From Cardinalis cardinalis (taxonomy: Eukaryota > Chordata > Aves > Passeriformes > Cardinalidae), in NCBI GenBank assembly GCA_014549065.1, contig JACDOX010000004.1, positions 12,627,664 to 12,691,663 on the forward strand: a stretch of DNA of 64,000 bases, given 5' to 3'. Numbering within the stretch: position 1 is the first letter of the stretch; the number at the start of each line of letters is the position of its first letter. Below the pieces are notes generated by a model, which was not told the origin of the DNA, ran no database searches, and was given only the letters and a program-made list of their open reading frames with translations. Both the position numbers and the translations under genes were made by a program. Positions 38,019 through 49,679 of this stretch are shown in pieces.

Positions 38019-40329
38019 GTAAGAATGATATGTTCTCCTCTGTTAAATTAATAATAAGACAACTAACTAATGCACACACTGGCAGACTACAACACCCAAA
38101 GTATTTTTACCAAATGTCTCCCTTCATTGTCACCATGAAGGTCCTATCTGCTGTAACTGGTGTTCCTATCATGGCAGCACCCAAAGTGGGGTGAGAAACT
38201 ATTTGCTCCTTTTGAGGTACTGGATAATCTTCTTTGCAATTTGAAGATGGGAGTTTTACTTCTCACACAAAAGTATTGTGACTTCTCCAGTTGTATCTCG
38301 CTGCAAAATCTCAACTGTTCAGAGTTTGTATTTACTTGACACAGATTATACTGGATGTGACAGAGGATTTCCAGCCAAACTGCACTTTTCCAAGTTTAGT
38401 TCATCTAACTCCAGAAAGTGAAATTTCTGGAAATATTTGCAATGACCAACAATCAGTCACTGATAAAGCCAGTGCTTGTCAAGAGAGACACAAAGTCCTT
38501 TTCTACAACAGCTGCTGGGGGCTATCTGTGATGGTCTCTATTTTCCAGACCAGTCTGTAATTTCCTTTAGCAGCATTAGCTGTAGCTGGNTTATGAACAG
38601 GGTATGAGTTGTAGAAGGAGTAACAGACTGCAGAACTGTGTAATAAGTATCTTTGGACACATTTGGGGTTGGAGTTTTTTTGCATTTTTTTGCTTATATA
38701 TGAGCAGTTCTTAGACATGCTTTAAATGCTAATTGAGGAGTCCTTGATCCACTACTGTAATAATTCTTCTCCTGCTGGAGAAGTACAATACAACTGTCTC
38801 AGTAAACCAGCTTTAGGAAGGGCTACTGAGACACATCTGAAAAAAGGAGAGAGAAACAAAAAAAAAATTTGCAAAAGACCAGTGTTCCCTTCCCAACTGA
38901 TGAGCAGAAGGAAAACTATATTGAGAATGCTCTGAGGACCCTCTAAGGCAAAACTTGCTGTATAAATCAAAATGACTGCTACAAAAGCATTCATAAAACA
39001 TCAAACTTATTAAATTAACATTTTTATTATTATTTTGGAATCAAATGTATTAGTGACATTATCTGTACAATAAATATCTAAATGGTTTTATTGGCATGCA
39101 TATAAGTGTCTACATTTCTTCTGTTTCTTTATTTTAATCTTGTTTTGTGACTAAAGATTTTTCTGCAGATAACTTGAGTAAAACTTTTATTTTGACTTTT
39201 TTTTAGAATTTTATCTACTCTAGGCTCAAATTTTGGCCCAAAAAAAGCAGTCCACCATGTTTTTAAACAATTTTTAGAAAATCCGCTCTGTGCTATCCTT
39301 TCATTAGTGACGATTTGAAGATGTTTGGATTATTGCTCCCCCTTCTGGTTACCTGTTGCATGTTTTATTTTNGATATGAGACAGAGATGTGCTCTTAGGA
39401 AGGCTTGTTGGAATTTTCCTCTGAACTATTTTTAGTGCAAACACACGGCTGAGTTTATTCAAGCAAAATTTAATTGATAAAAAAATCTTTGTTGCTGTTC
39501 TGTCATCCCTCACATACCAAGGTATACCAAGGTATGAACATTGCTTTAATATGCTGTTAGAGAAATATGTGAAAATCTCACGCCCAATTAATTTCAAAAT
39601 GCTGTTTCTATAAGTCCAGATTCCAAATTCTATAGTTCAGGATCAGCTATTTTAGACAATCAGAGCTTAAATATCAAATATATATGTAGTCACATGTTTC
39701 ATGGATGTAGTTTATTTATCTGCTCAAGTGTCATGTAGCTGCTCATGTCATACTGTGCATTTTTTATTCTAAATGGCCTATTTTAATCTATTTTAATCTA
39801 AGTTAGATTTCTACTCAGCTGATTCCATGATATATGAAAGCATAGAGATAAAATGTTTTCAGNATCAGTACATAGTTTACTGCCCTTGTATTTTATTGAT
39901 CTAGATCAGAACAGTGTTTCTGCAGGAAATGTCATTTGTCAAAACTCAGGCAAGGAAACAAGTTTGACTGTTTAGAAATGAAGACAGTTTCTTTTTTTAA
40001 CATGTGATATTTTAGTCACACCAAAAATGTGAATGGAATATTGATAAAAATTGAAAAATTGTCACCTGTGTGCTTGGTGGAGACTTTGGAAGAAAAAATA
40101 CCTCTTTTTATTTGGTATGAGCTGTATACCGAGACAGGGAACCATGCTCCCTAAGTATATATTACTTAGTCCTTGTTTAAGGATGGAGAAGCTAAAGGGA
40201 TCACCAGGAGACACAACAAGCACAGTAATGCAGAATAATAATTTAAAACTAGTCTTTCTCACTCTTATACCTTCTCTCCTGTGCTGTACTACTTCTCTAA
40301 AATGTGGGCTTCTTTCTTCTCCCTCTCAG
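38019..40329 (+). other. RIMS1: RIMS1 intron (about 2.3 kb)
   Basis: AT-rich, with no CR1 or other repeat recognised. The upstream frame stays open until about 38194. Nothing else notable. Confidence 0.85.
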
Positions 40330-40431
40330 GTGACATCCAGATTGGAATGGTGGATAAAAAAGGCCAGTTAGAAGTAGAAGTCATTAGAGCCCGTGGCCTC
40401 ATCCAAAAACCGGGCTCCAAATCTACCCCAG
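40330..40431 (+). CDS. RIMS1: RIMS1 exon: start of the C2B domain
   Basis: The acceptor is CCCTCTCAG at 40329 and the donor is CAG|GTATGG at 40431/40432, a slightly weaker donor than its neighbours. The exon is 102 bp, phase 1 to phase 1. It encodes the first beta strands of the C2B domain, with DIQIGMVDKKGQLEVEVIRA followed by a segment ending KPGSKSTP. GQLEVEVIRA is the typical first C2 strand. The loop that carries a calcium-binding Asp in calcium-dependent C2 domains instead reads SKSTPA here across the splice. That agrees with the known calcium independence of RIM C2B domains. Confidence 0.95.
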
Positions 40432-41115
40432 GTATGGAAAAAAACTGTACACAGCAATGCTTCAAGAAGGGAGCAGCTTGTGCTAGTGTTCCTGTCAGTG
40501 TCAATAATTTACATAATATATATTGTAATAACACTGTATCATTTTTTCTAAGGACATTTGCTGAAGTTCTAGTTACCTATAGAAACAATTCTAGAGGAGA
40601 TTTAAAATCAATACCCCAACCACTGCTTCTTGTAAAACCTGGAACAGTTCTTTTAGATAACATTTAGTGAAGATGGTACTTTGCAATCTCTTTAGGAGCT
40701 AGAGATGAAAGTGCAACTTGTGTCTTTGTCATTGGAGTGGCAGAGTCTCAAAGGTTGCTTTTGCTTTGAACTATCTCTGATCCCTAAGCCTTTACAGAGA
40801 ATCCAAAATAGATGTCAGTGACAGCTAACTCCTGGAAAAAGAAAATGTTTTTAAAATGACTGACATGAAGTGTAATTGTTGTTAGTAAGATCTTGGATCA
40901 TTACATTCAAAGTTTATGAAAATCAAATTGATTTCTTCTGGGTTGTGTCATCTTTTTTATTAATATAATTGTATTCAGATTACACAGTTGCAAGGATAAA
41001 ATGAAAATAATGTGTGTCATTTTCTTTCTACTCTGCTTCCTTTTAAGGAATTTGTCCTTCATTTCAGATGTGCACTGTAAGTCCAAACATAACATTCTTG
41101 ATGTTCTGTTTGCAG
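40432..41115 (+). other. RIMS1: RIMS1 intron (684 bp)
   Basis: A short intron inside the C2B-coding region with consensus ends. The exon frame stays open for about 78 codons past the donor, with no recognisable content. Confidence 0.88.
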
Positions 41116-41255
41116 CTCCGTATGTTAAAGTGTATTTACTGGAAAATGGAGCATGTATAGCTAAGAAGAAGACAAGAATTGCAAGGAAGACACTCGATCC
41201 TCTGTACCAACAGACACTGGTTTTTGAGGAAAGTCCACAGGGTAAAGTCCTTCAG
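41116..41255 (+). CDS. RIMS1: RIMS1 exon: C2B core with polybasic strand
   Basis: The acceptor is GTTCTGTTTGCAG at 41115 and the donor is CTTCAG|GTCAGT at 41255/41256. The exon is 140 bp, phase 1 entry and phase 0 exit. It reads PYVKVYLLENGACIAKKKTR, then IARKTLDPLYQQTLVFEESP, then QGKVLQ. PYVKVYLL is the classic C2 strand. The KKKTRIARKT stretch is a polybasic face, the region that in RIM C2B domains is reported to bind PI(4,5)P2 at the active-zone membrane. LDPLYQQ and FEESPQGKVLQ are characteristic of RIM C2B. Confidence 0.95.
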
Positions 41256-41645
41256 GTCAGTTTCTTCTTAATCCCATTTTAGGCTGTCATTTGGGGAATC
41301 ACTTGCATGTTTACTTAAATTTAACAAGTATGTGTAAATCCATTTCAACTCACTAAGCATTTAATTTTATAAATACCATTACAGACATCCTTGTGGCTTG
41401 TGGTGTCAGAATTGCAAAATGTCTTATTGCTCTAAACATTTCTCTTTTGTTGACTGTTGTTCCTGTCCTGCCATGAGGTTTTCCCATGAAAGGGAAGCAG
41501 TCATTCACTCTTGAGAATAACATTGTCCTTACGTTAACACATATAACAGCAAGAGTGAACATCCATAAGCGCAGGTTTAAGTATATAACCCTGTAAAAGC
41601 ATGGATTTGAGGACAATCATGAACCTTAATTTTATGTTCTTCCAG
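41256..41645 (+). other. RIMS1: RIMS1 intron (390 bp)
   Basis: The smallest intron in the window, phase 0, from GTCAGT to TTCTTCCAG. No repeat or other feature is seen. Confidence 0.9.
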
Positions 41646-41864
41646 GTAATAGTCTGGGGAGACTATGGCCGAATGGACCACAAATGCTTCATGGGAGTTG
41701 CCCAGATCCTTCTGGAGGAACTGGATCTGTCCAGCGTGGTAATAGGCTGGTATAAATTATTTCCACCTTCATCGCTTGTGGATCCAACATTGACTCCCCT
41801 GACACGTAGGGCTTCCCAGTCATCTCTGGAAAGTTCAACTGGGCCTCCCTGCATTAGATCATAG
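41646..41864 (+). CDS. RIMS1: RIMS1 last coding exon: end of C2B and carboxy tail
   Basis: The acceptor is TTCTTCCAG at 41645, and the frame enters in phase 0. The coding part is 219 bp with the stop TAG at 41862-41864, followed at once by a second in-frame TAG. It encodes VIVWGDYGRMDHKCFMGVAQ, then ILLEELDLSSVVIGWYKLFP, and a tail that includes LTRRASQSSLESSTGPPCIR. The WGDYGRMDH loop is where other C2 domains place the second set of calcium ligands. GWYKLFP ends the fold. The tail ending in CIRS fits RIM1, whereas RIM2 as I remember it ends differently. The RRxS pattern in the tail is a possible basophilic kinase site, which is inference. Confidence 0.96.
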   Translation, partial: VIVWGDYGRMDHKCFMGVAQILLEELDLSSVVIGWYKLFPPSSLVDPTLTPLTRRASQSSLESSTGPPCIRS

Positions 41865-42087
41865 TAGCAGGTGCTGTCTATTCAAAACACCACCCAGGAT
41901 AACAATTGGAACCAGATATTCACATGACAAGAAACACTGTTGGAGAGAGACAATCACTTCTGTTTTTGCTTGTAGTAGTTATCCAAGCGTATGTCTGTCT
42001 GTTGAGAGATGGCTTAAATTGACAGAACAAAGGTATATCACATACAGCTAATCTATTAGCAGCTACCACTGATGCTTATAATGATTT

Positions 42088-42137
42088 AAAAAAAAAAAGA
42101 AAAAAAAGAAAGAAAGGAAAAAGANAAAAAGAGAGAG
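42088..42137. repeat. A-rich purine tract in the 3' UTR
   Basis: Runs of A with interspersed G (AAAG/GAAA-like) over about 50 bp, with one ambiguous base. It is a low-complexity tract in the RIMS1 3' UTR. Confidence 0.8.
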
Positions 42138-42530
42138 GACCATTTAGATTTGATCTAAGTCAAAGATGACCCAAACTGGAAGCTCTCACTCTGTTAACAA
42201 TGTTGTTTTTTCACATTTTGAGAGAGCCCTCAAGCAGTCTTACCTTCCTGGTGTTTCAGCAGTTTTTCTGTACTTGTCACCTTCCACTAGTTTTTTGCCA
42301 CGTGATTCTGCTAGTTTTGTAGAAGTCCTCACAATGCTAACAGAGACCCTTCCTTTCTTTTTCTAAACCAAACAAAAAAGGGCTGAAGCATATCTCTGTA
42401 AGCATCGTTAAAGTGTTCAACAGCCACAGTTACAATTCCAGCGAGTTCAAATAGTTCCTCAGTTCTGGTACTTACAAGTCTTTCACGTGGGAACCCAGAA
42501 CAAATGACCAATCTAAGTTATAATCTTAAA

Positions 42531-42536
42531 AATAAA
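42531..42536 (+). terminator. Possible proximal polyadenylation signal
   Basis: A second AATAAA lies inside the 3' UTR about 670 bp after the stop, followed by a T-rich stretch. If used it would give a short 3' UTR isoform. Hexamers occur by chance in AT-rich DNA, so this is weak. Confidence 0.35.
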
Positions 42537-43864
42537 AATCATCACAGTGCCACTTTTTCTTTGTAAAAAGCAGATATGTTTGCATTATATATATATAAAA
42601 TAACTTTTCTGTTTATGATGTTTTGCATGGAAGAATTTTGAAGAATTCTGCAACTACTGCTGGGGACTGGTATAAAGCAGCTTTAGTCTTAATTTTGACA
42701 TTGAATATGTTACTGGTAATGCAATTTTCCTCCTAGAATTTGAGAGGAAATACTTATGTTTCTGTGTATAAATGTATATTTGACTTCCCAAAATGTTGAC
42801 CAGGAATGAATTGAGCATATGACACTTTCAGCTGTACCCAGGCTTCTCTGATGTGTGTCGCCTCAGACGCACCTGTCTGCCCTGGATAGAGCATGGTATG
42901 AGTTGTTCAATGTTTCACTGGAGATTCCAGTTGAAATATTCTGCACTTACTAATGTTTTTACCAAATTTTAGTTTACATTTCTTTGAGATCGATGCAAGC
43001 ACAAGGCTTGATTTTTTAACGCAAGATATCTTACTTTTTGGAGAAAAAAAAATCAAATTTCAATTTGCTTTTTATTAATTTGAGTTCTTCTTGGCCTTGA
43101 AATCCCTTGTGATATTCTGTAAATGTGCGAAGAACTGCAGATTCCTGCAGGTGCATTGATATGTTTCCCCTCCTTTTACAGGCCATTGAATTTTGTGATC
43201 ACACAAATAGAGCAGCATGACTTGGAACTGTTCAAAGCTGCATGCACGTTTTGTAAAAAGAGATGAAAAAAGGTTATTTAATAATGTATGTTAGTTCCAC
43301 ATAGGCCAGCTTGTATGTTGCATGTACTTGTACAGTTTGCTCGTAATTACTATACTGAAGTAACCAAGAAATCTAAGCCATCCATTTTTCTTATAGACAT
43401 TTTGCAGGTTTTAGCCAGGCTAGGTCTGTGGGTCTGGTGCTAAATGTCTATAGATGGACTTTATTTTTTACCCTATGGAAAACGTGATGTAGTACGGACC
43501 AAATTCCTTCTAATAACTATTTTGGTGTAGATTCCTACTGTGGGGCTGTAACACATGTAGAAACTGTGTACACACTAGGTTTTAATTCATAGACATACTG
43601 CCTGCACCAAGTGAACTATTTATTATTACTCAACACATGGGAATTACTCTGCCCATCTTTCCATAGGGCACAGATTGGTTACTGCTCGACCTGCTGAGCA
43701 GGAAGAACTCAAGCATTGGTGCACTACTACTAGATCCTGTTCTGTCTTAGTGGACAAAAACCAACTAGCTATAATTCGATAGTATCTTTCTATTTTGACC
43801 ACTTGTCTTAACACTCCCCTGTGCTTTTAAATGAACTTCCAACTCATGTTATGTAAACATGTTT

Positions 43865-43870
43865 AATAAA
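43865..43870 (+). terminator. Probable main RIMS1 polyadenylation signal (AATAAA)
   Basis: AATAAA lies about 2 kb after the stop codon. It is followed about 20 bp later by a GT/T-rich stretch (GTGTAGTAGTTGTGCTCTCTG), the usual layout of hexamer, cleavage site and downstream element. Cleavage is expected near 43885-43890. Confidence 0.7.
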
Positions 43871-46800
43871 ATTTCCTTTTCATGTCCAGTGTAGTAGTTG
43901 TGCTCTCTGTATGTTCTGAGGTTCATCTGTGATTCTGCTTGCTGCAGGACTGTGTGATACGTGTTAAGGAACAGTAAAATAAGTAATTTCTATGGTTCTT
44001 TTGATTGCTGTAATAGTGTATGTTGAAATCTGGGGCCAAAAGCTGAGGCCTGGTGAAAGTCATGTTTGGTTGGATTCCTTTCCCCTGAGAAAGCAGCCAA
44101 ATTGTGCTCTCATTTGTTGAAGCAGGCAAATTGATGTTTAAAAAAAAATAGCCAAATTATTATCTATTGAAATCAAATCAGTATGTTGGAGAGGAACGAT
44201 GCTGTGGCTGCATGTAGTAGGGTAGCGGGAGTGATATGAGTCAGGCACCAGGGCTCCACTTGGTGTGTGCTGAGCCTTTAAGATACAAGAACAACTACTG
44301 GCCTTTGGCACTTTTTAAAACCATGAACATGCCCTTCTATTGTGATGNTGTTATGAACAAGGCTTTATAGAAATTTACCTGAGAGCAGAATTTGGCACTA
44401 AAATTTTGCTAGAGAAGCAAAGATTATGTACTTTTATTTTTAGTTTTCCATGTCCCACAGGTATCTGATCACAATTTAATAACATAACAACAGTATTGCC
44501 TCACTTTGAACACTTTTGTTTATTACTTTATTTAATTGATTACATGGTTAAGATACTGAAAAATGACTAATTAAACATGGTAAATCTCTGAACAAAAGGC
44601 ATGTTATTCTGTGTGGTGGGAGTGATCTGTTTAAATACAGAATTTTTCATTCTGTTGCAAAAAGCCCTCAACTTTATTAATCTCATTACTTTGACCACTG
44701 TGTCTAATACTGGGATATCTTTTCCTTTCTGATCCTGAGAAATAAATGAAGTCCAGCATTCTGGACCATTGCCGATCTCCCCCTAGAGGACAGAAAATAT
44801 GGCAGCAAAAGAACATGCTGAACTATTTCATTTATGGTGTTTCTGATGGACAGGTATCATAAATGCCAAGATTTCAGGAATGAGGTAGTAGAGCACGCTA
44901 AGCCAGACGAGTTTTGTGCTAGACTCCTTTCCCAGGGACTGCTGCCTTTTACAAACTCATTGCTGAGTGTTGGGATTATAATACATAAATAAACCAGCTG
45001 AAGTTCCCTCTTGGTTTTCCCTTAAGAAGGCAGTACTCCCTTATATATATGTCATGCAGGGGAAGAGAAAAGATTATTAAACTCATAATCCCTGTCATAT
45101 AATCACACAATTCTTTTCTTTGTGACGCGTAAGTTCTAAATTTTATATTCAAATGCAAATTTATGTCCCTCTTTGTGGGCAAAGGAAGAAGCTTTTGGCC
45201 TTAACCTTTGTGTTAGAGAGGCATCAGAACTGCTGTGAGTGATTAGGAAAAAACCAGCTTCACGACCTCATGTTTTCATCATTCACAGAGAAATTACATG
45301 TACAGTTTGGCTGCCTCTTTTCTCAGAAGTCAGGTTCAACCCAGATATACACAGAAGTCAAGTTCAGAGAGGGCTTTCAGTGGCTGTTCTGTGTCTTCCA
45401 AGGTTTTACTTACAGCCTGTAACTTGTCCTCAATGAAGCTGTCTGTTCACAGCTCCTGTGGAGTCATTTACTCCACTATATGCAGCCCATTTAACTCAAG
45501 GAAAAGGAGTTCTGAGATTTTTACTCTTCTCTTGCCGTAAAGGAAGAAAGTCACCTGACAGTCTTCCTTTAAAGCCTCAAATGCTCATTCTATCATACCC
45601 TGCAAGCATAGCAGAAAGCAATCTGCAAGAAAGTTTACTGTTGTCAAAGGATGAGATTTCTTTCTCAAGCCAGATGATGAGCATTCTGGTTGTTTAAAGT
45701 GATTAAAAACTATTCTAACAACTATCCAGAATAGAATCTCATTACTTCTTCCAGTCCATTGGCTACTGTCTAGGAGAAGAAGAAAATGCACAGGTCATGT
45801 ATGAATTTTCTCAGTGTCTGCAGGAATGACCATGTATGCTGGTGGTTAAATACCATGCTTATGAAAGAGGTTGTGTGTGGCAGGCATCAAATGGTCTTCT
45901 GAGTTTTGTAATCCAAACTCCCCCTGGGGTGCAGAGACAGGAGGGGAAACTGCCTTCTGGGTGATGCTAATTAATCAGCTCCAGACCCTGGTCTAATGAA
46001 ATGCTCCTTAGTTAAGTATTTTCTAGTCATTTGTATGTTTTGAAGCCATAGTTTTGAATTGGGACAAAAAACCTTATACATTGTGCCTTGGGAAGTCAAA
46101 ATGTCTTAGAAGGTACTGAGGGAAAGGGCATAAAGTTGTCAAAATCTGTAGACTGGAGTTTAGCAATACAGAAATTCAGATAATTCAAATATATAGCTGT
46201 ATGTATGAGAATGGCATTCTCAAAAGCCAAGTCTTTTGGAAGTTTCAGCNACTTACTGCTAGAAGAGTGACACCTAAGAATTTCACAGAAATTTTTAGAT
46301 TGCCTCTGGAAAAATTGTTTTCCAAAGGTGATGAGCAGGAGCTCATTATTAGAATGCTCTTTGGACAACTCAGAATTATTTATTCTGATTACTTTTAACA
46401 TGTCTACAGCTTCAGAGCCCTGCCAAAATTCAGTTGCAAATCAGTCGTGGCCCACGTGGTAAAGCAGTGGTCTGTAGTGAAAGGCTGTGTGGTTTCACCC
46501 TCTGTGTGGATTTTCACTAAGTCTGAAATCATTCATTTCAGTCAAAGCTGAGTCTTTAATTCACATTTCCTTCTCATTTATATCAGTGAGATTTACTGTT
46601 TGACTTTAAGAACCTATTTAGGGGTTTCTGAACTCATCAATTTGTGATGAACTAAATGGGGATAGGTGTAATTCCCCATTTCAAAGATGTTGCATAAATA
46701 TAGACAGAGCAGAATACAAATATTCAAAAAGCATTTGTGACGTCCTCGGGGATATAAATAACGTAAAAAGACTTCATCTTCTCCTGGCTCCCAAAGCATT

Positions 46801-47644
46801 TTTGACACTGACAAGTATCAGGATGGAATATCTTCTATATTGAACCTTGTCACCCTATTTCAGCTGCAGCCAAATAAAAGTTCGTGAGCCAAAGCAAAAT
46901 GCTGATTTTTTTTTTTTAGTTTATGCCAACATCTATACAAAGAATTTTTAATAGAGAAGATGTCTCATGTTCCAGANTCCTACTCTTCAGGAAGTACAGC
47001 ATCATTATCACCTCTGCATTTCCAGCACCTTCCCATTGTCTTGTCTGACTGACCTAGGATGCTTCATTGCAGCAGGTCTCCACAGAACCAAGATGCCCAT
47101 GTCCATGCCAGACCAGTGATTATAGAAGNCAGAAAAAAAATTCCATTTACATACAGAGGTCAGTAAGACAGTCCTAGATATTTTAAGAACTTATGTCATG
47201 CAATTTNAATCAAAAATTAAGATTTTCAAATTCAGCAAATATTGTAAAATAGAAATTCAATTAAATGTTACAGTATATACCAAAAAGATTTCTTTTAAAG
47301 TCTGTTTGATAACTGCATTTGCATATTGCAGAAAGAGTGTCCACACAGAGGGAAATATGTAGCAATATTACACTAACATGTAAGAACAAAAAGATCTAAC
47401 GCTCTCTAATTCAGAGAGTGAGAGATAGCTTAGAGGGAAATGTTTTCTAAACATTAGCTACTGAGCAAAGTTAGAAGCCAAAGCCAGCAGCAGCATTATA
47501 CTTGGGCTGCTGTCTCTTAAAGCTGCAGCAAAAGAGAGAGCCCACAAACAGCATCCTCCAGTTTTAGAAAGGGGTGCATTTCTTCCAAAGTGACAGACAG
47601 GGTCTGAGATTAAGTTAGCAACCCTTCAATCCTTGAGTGCATAG

Positions 47645-47708
47645 GAATGCAAAGCAACAACAAAAACAAACAAAAAACAACAAAAATGACAATAAAAATA
47701 AATGCTTA
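47645..47708. repeat. A-rich AAAC-type tract
   Basis: CAACAACAAAAACAAACAAA followed by similar A-rich units and AATAAAAATAAA. It is low-complexity sequence without an attached element that I can identify. Confidence 0.7.
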
Positions 47709-48344
47709 AAAAACATGCAGAATATTTTCTTAGGATTTTGAAGGCCTGAGAATGCAGCCCTGAACCAGAGAGAACATTTGGATTTGGAATGAGTCCCCAG
47801 GCATCCCTCATACTACAGGATATCTGTTAGCAGTCAGGGCTACAGAGGCAGCTTTTTCTAACAGAGCCGTTTTGTACAGCCTGCCCATGCTTTTTTCTCT
47901 GTAGATGGTCTGACACATGCACTGCCTGTGAGATTAACTTAAAGGGGATGTAAAGGTGGGTATATTTAATCTCAAATTCTATGTTGTGTAAAAGAGTTTT
48001 TTGCATCAGCTCTGATAAAGCTTCATGTATGATGTTAAAGAAGTTCAGGTGATGGGTAAACCAGTAAGTCAGAAACAGCAGAGCAGAAGCCTGGGAAGCA
48101 TAGAGGGTGAGGAAGGAAGGAACAGATATGGTGCCTCTGTTCACCTGGGAGGACCAAAAAGGGAGACCCAGGGAAAAACATATAGCATAATTGCTTGGCC
48201 CCTGTCTTTTTGATTGAAAGTCTCAAAAAGAAGTGGCCACTCTTTGAAGCCTTATAGATGCAGNGCACATCTTCCTGAAGGGTCAAGGGATTTGGCCCAA
48301 CTTCACTGTGTTGGTATTGGAAACGGTAGGGCTTGTCAAAGTGA

Positions 48345-48441
48345 TATCATGCACTGTTAGTTGACAAGGATGTGTAGGGTCATAGNTTGGACTTAATGAT
48401 TTCAAAGGCCTTTTCCAACCTAGTTGATTCTGTGATTCTGT
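48345..48441 (+). mobile_element. CR1 LINE 3'-end fragment
   Basis: TTGGACTTAATGATTTCAAA, GGCCTTTTCCAACCTAGTTG and the tail ATTCTGTGATTCTG match the CR1 3' end in sense orientation. The piece is about 100 bp. Confidence 0.82.
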
Positions 48442-49679
48442 TTTACTTTCTGATAGGTGACTCTCTAGGAGTTAACTAGGACGGGAGAAGTAAGTTAAAA
48501 TCTTCTTAGTCTCAAAAAGCACATAAAGTCTGTAATTGCTGGGAATAGGAAGNACCAACAAGCGTCTCACAGGCACCTTGAGACTGGCTTCTTGACCTTT
48601 TTTGCTTCTTTTTATCTGGTAGGAAAAAGGCTCTGAGATTTGTGAGACAGCTGAAGTACAGTACCTGCTCGTCTAAAAAATGTAAGAAATTTTCTCATTC
48701 CCTCCTCTCGCCCTTTTCCTGATCATTGCTCTTGCAAAACTATGAGGCAAAATTTAGTGGAGTTTGGTGCCTGGACTCAGCTTTCAGGTGTTCTGCTCCA
48801 GTGCTGCCAGCAGCTCACTTGATCCCCAAGCCTATTGGTGGAACAGACCAGCAATCCTAAACCGTTCATATTTAAACAAATAATGCAACTCTCAGGCCTT
48901 TTTTATTCATCATGTGCATGAAAAGACAGAGGGAAGAAACACAGCAAATTTTCTTTTGTTGGGGAGCGCAAAACATAATTAAATTCCAGCTGCACCAGAN
49001 GTCACTGCTGTGTTACCTGTATAAAGCTTCAGCTCCACTATACATGTGAGCTTCTTTGTTAGGTGTCTGTTATGCCATTCTTAAATCATGCTTCCATAAA
49101 AATAAACTCCAAAATGCAAAAAGGGAGAGGGAGCTGTTGCCATGGCAGGGCTTAAACTTCCTCTTTGTTCTTTACATGGGTATCTCCCCCCAACCTCCCA
49201 ACACCAGCACTCATCTCAGTCTTGTTCTCCCATCATTTTTTTGTGTGATACCAGCTCAGAGCTGAATCCTGTTATCTCCAAAGANTACGCGTTGGATTTG
49301 ACAACATTTACATTTCATCAGAGAGTGAAAATTAATGANGTCAGAGGAGAACTGCTGAATACCTCACCTCTCTGGGGCTGCTCTTCAGTTTGTACATGGC
49401 TGCTCTCATGGCTGGTTTAATTCCACTATTTCCCTCCCTCACATATCTCATGCACACTGTGCATTTTTATGGACTCTGTATTTGCTTTGTCTGTACTGTA
49501 GAACATGGAACTTGGCCACTTATTTCAATGAGCTTATTTCAAAGCGCTTTTGTGACAAGAGGTGGCTGACACACACAGTGCAAACACAGTGTGGCAAGGC
49601 TCTTCTGGTGACAACATCCAAAGCAGGAGGCCAGCCAGCCATGCCAGCTATGCAAAGCATAGGGTTTCATCTGCCTCTC

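Larger units (their letters stand above)
1..43888 (+). other. RIMS1: RIMS1 gene, 3' part (six exons, introns and 3' UTR)
   Basis: This is the 3' portion of the gene for RIM1, the Rab3-interacting scaffold of the presynaptic active zone, which organises vesicle docking, priming and calcium-channel placement. Six exons with consensus acceptors and donors splice in frame into about 315 residues ending in a stop at 41862-41864. The order is a basic linker, the RIM-conserved segment (with FSDFLDGLGPAQLVGRQTLA), the C2B domain, and a tail ending in GPPCIRS. Family knowledge: that tail and the KSTIQRSTETGMAAEMR segment fit RIM1 better than RIM2, whose tail and linker I recall as different. The assignment rests on remembered family sequence, not a search. 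The N-terminal zinc finger, PDZ and C2A exons lie upstream of the window. No frameshift or premature stop is seen in any of the six exons. Confidence 0.93.
41865..43888 (+). other. RIMS1: RIMS1 3' untranslated region
   Basis: About 2 kb of AT-rich non-coding sequence follows the RIMS1 stop and ends near a canonical AATAAA. It contains an A-rich AAAG-like tract (42088-42137), a short TA run near 42585 and an internal AATAAA at 42531. It holds only one isolated N, against roughly one every few hundred bases elsewhere in the window, which fits a transcribed and partly constrained region. The extent is inferred from the polyadenylation signal, not from transcripts. Confidence 0.75.
43889..49679. 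other. Intergenic DNA downstream of RIMS1
   Basis: AT-rich, with no supported gene. It contains an A-rich AAC tract near 47645-47708 and a CR1 tail at 48345. The many short open frames show no family signature. Confidence 0.75.

Noticed and set aside
37853..38194. RIMS1 exon frame running about 58 codons into the intron
   Set aside because: The donor is strong and the extra residues match nothing. Intron retention is possible but unsupported.
40281..40667. RIMS1 C2B exon frame running about 78 codons into the next intron
   Set aside because: The downstream exon joins in phase and completes the C2B fold, so the extension is chance openness.
44776..44792. CCCCCTAGAGGACAG, loosely like a CTCF core
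   Set aside because: Too many mismatches to the CTCF consensus to support a site.
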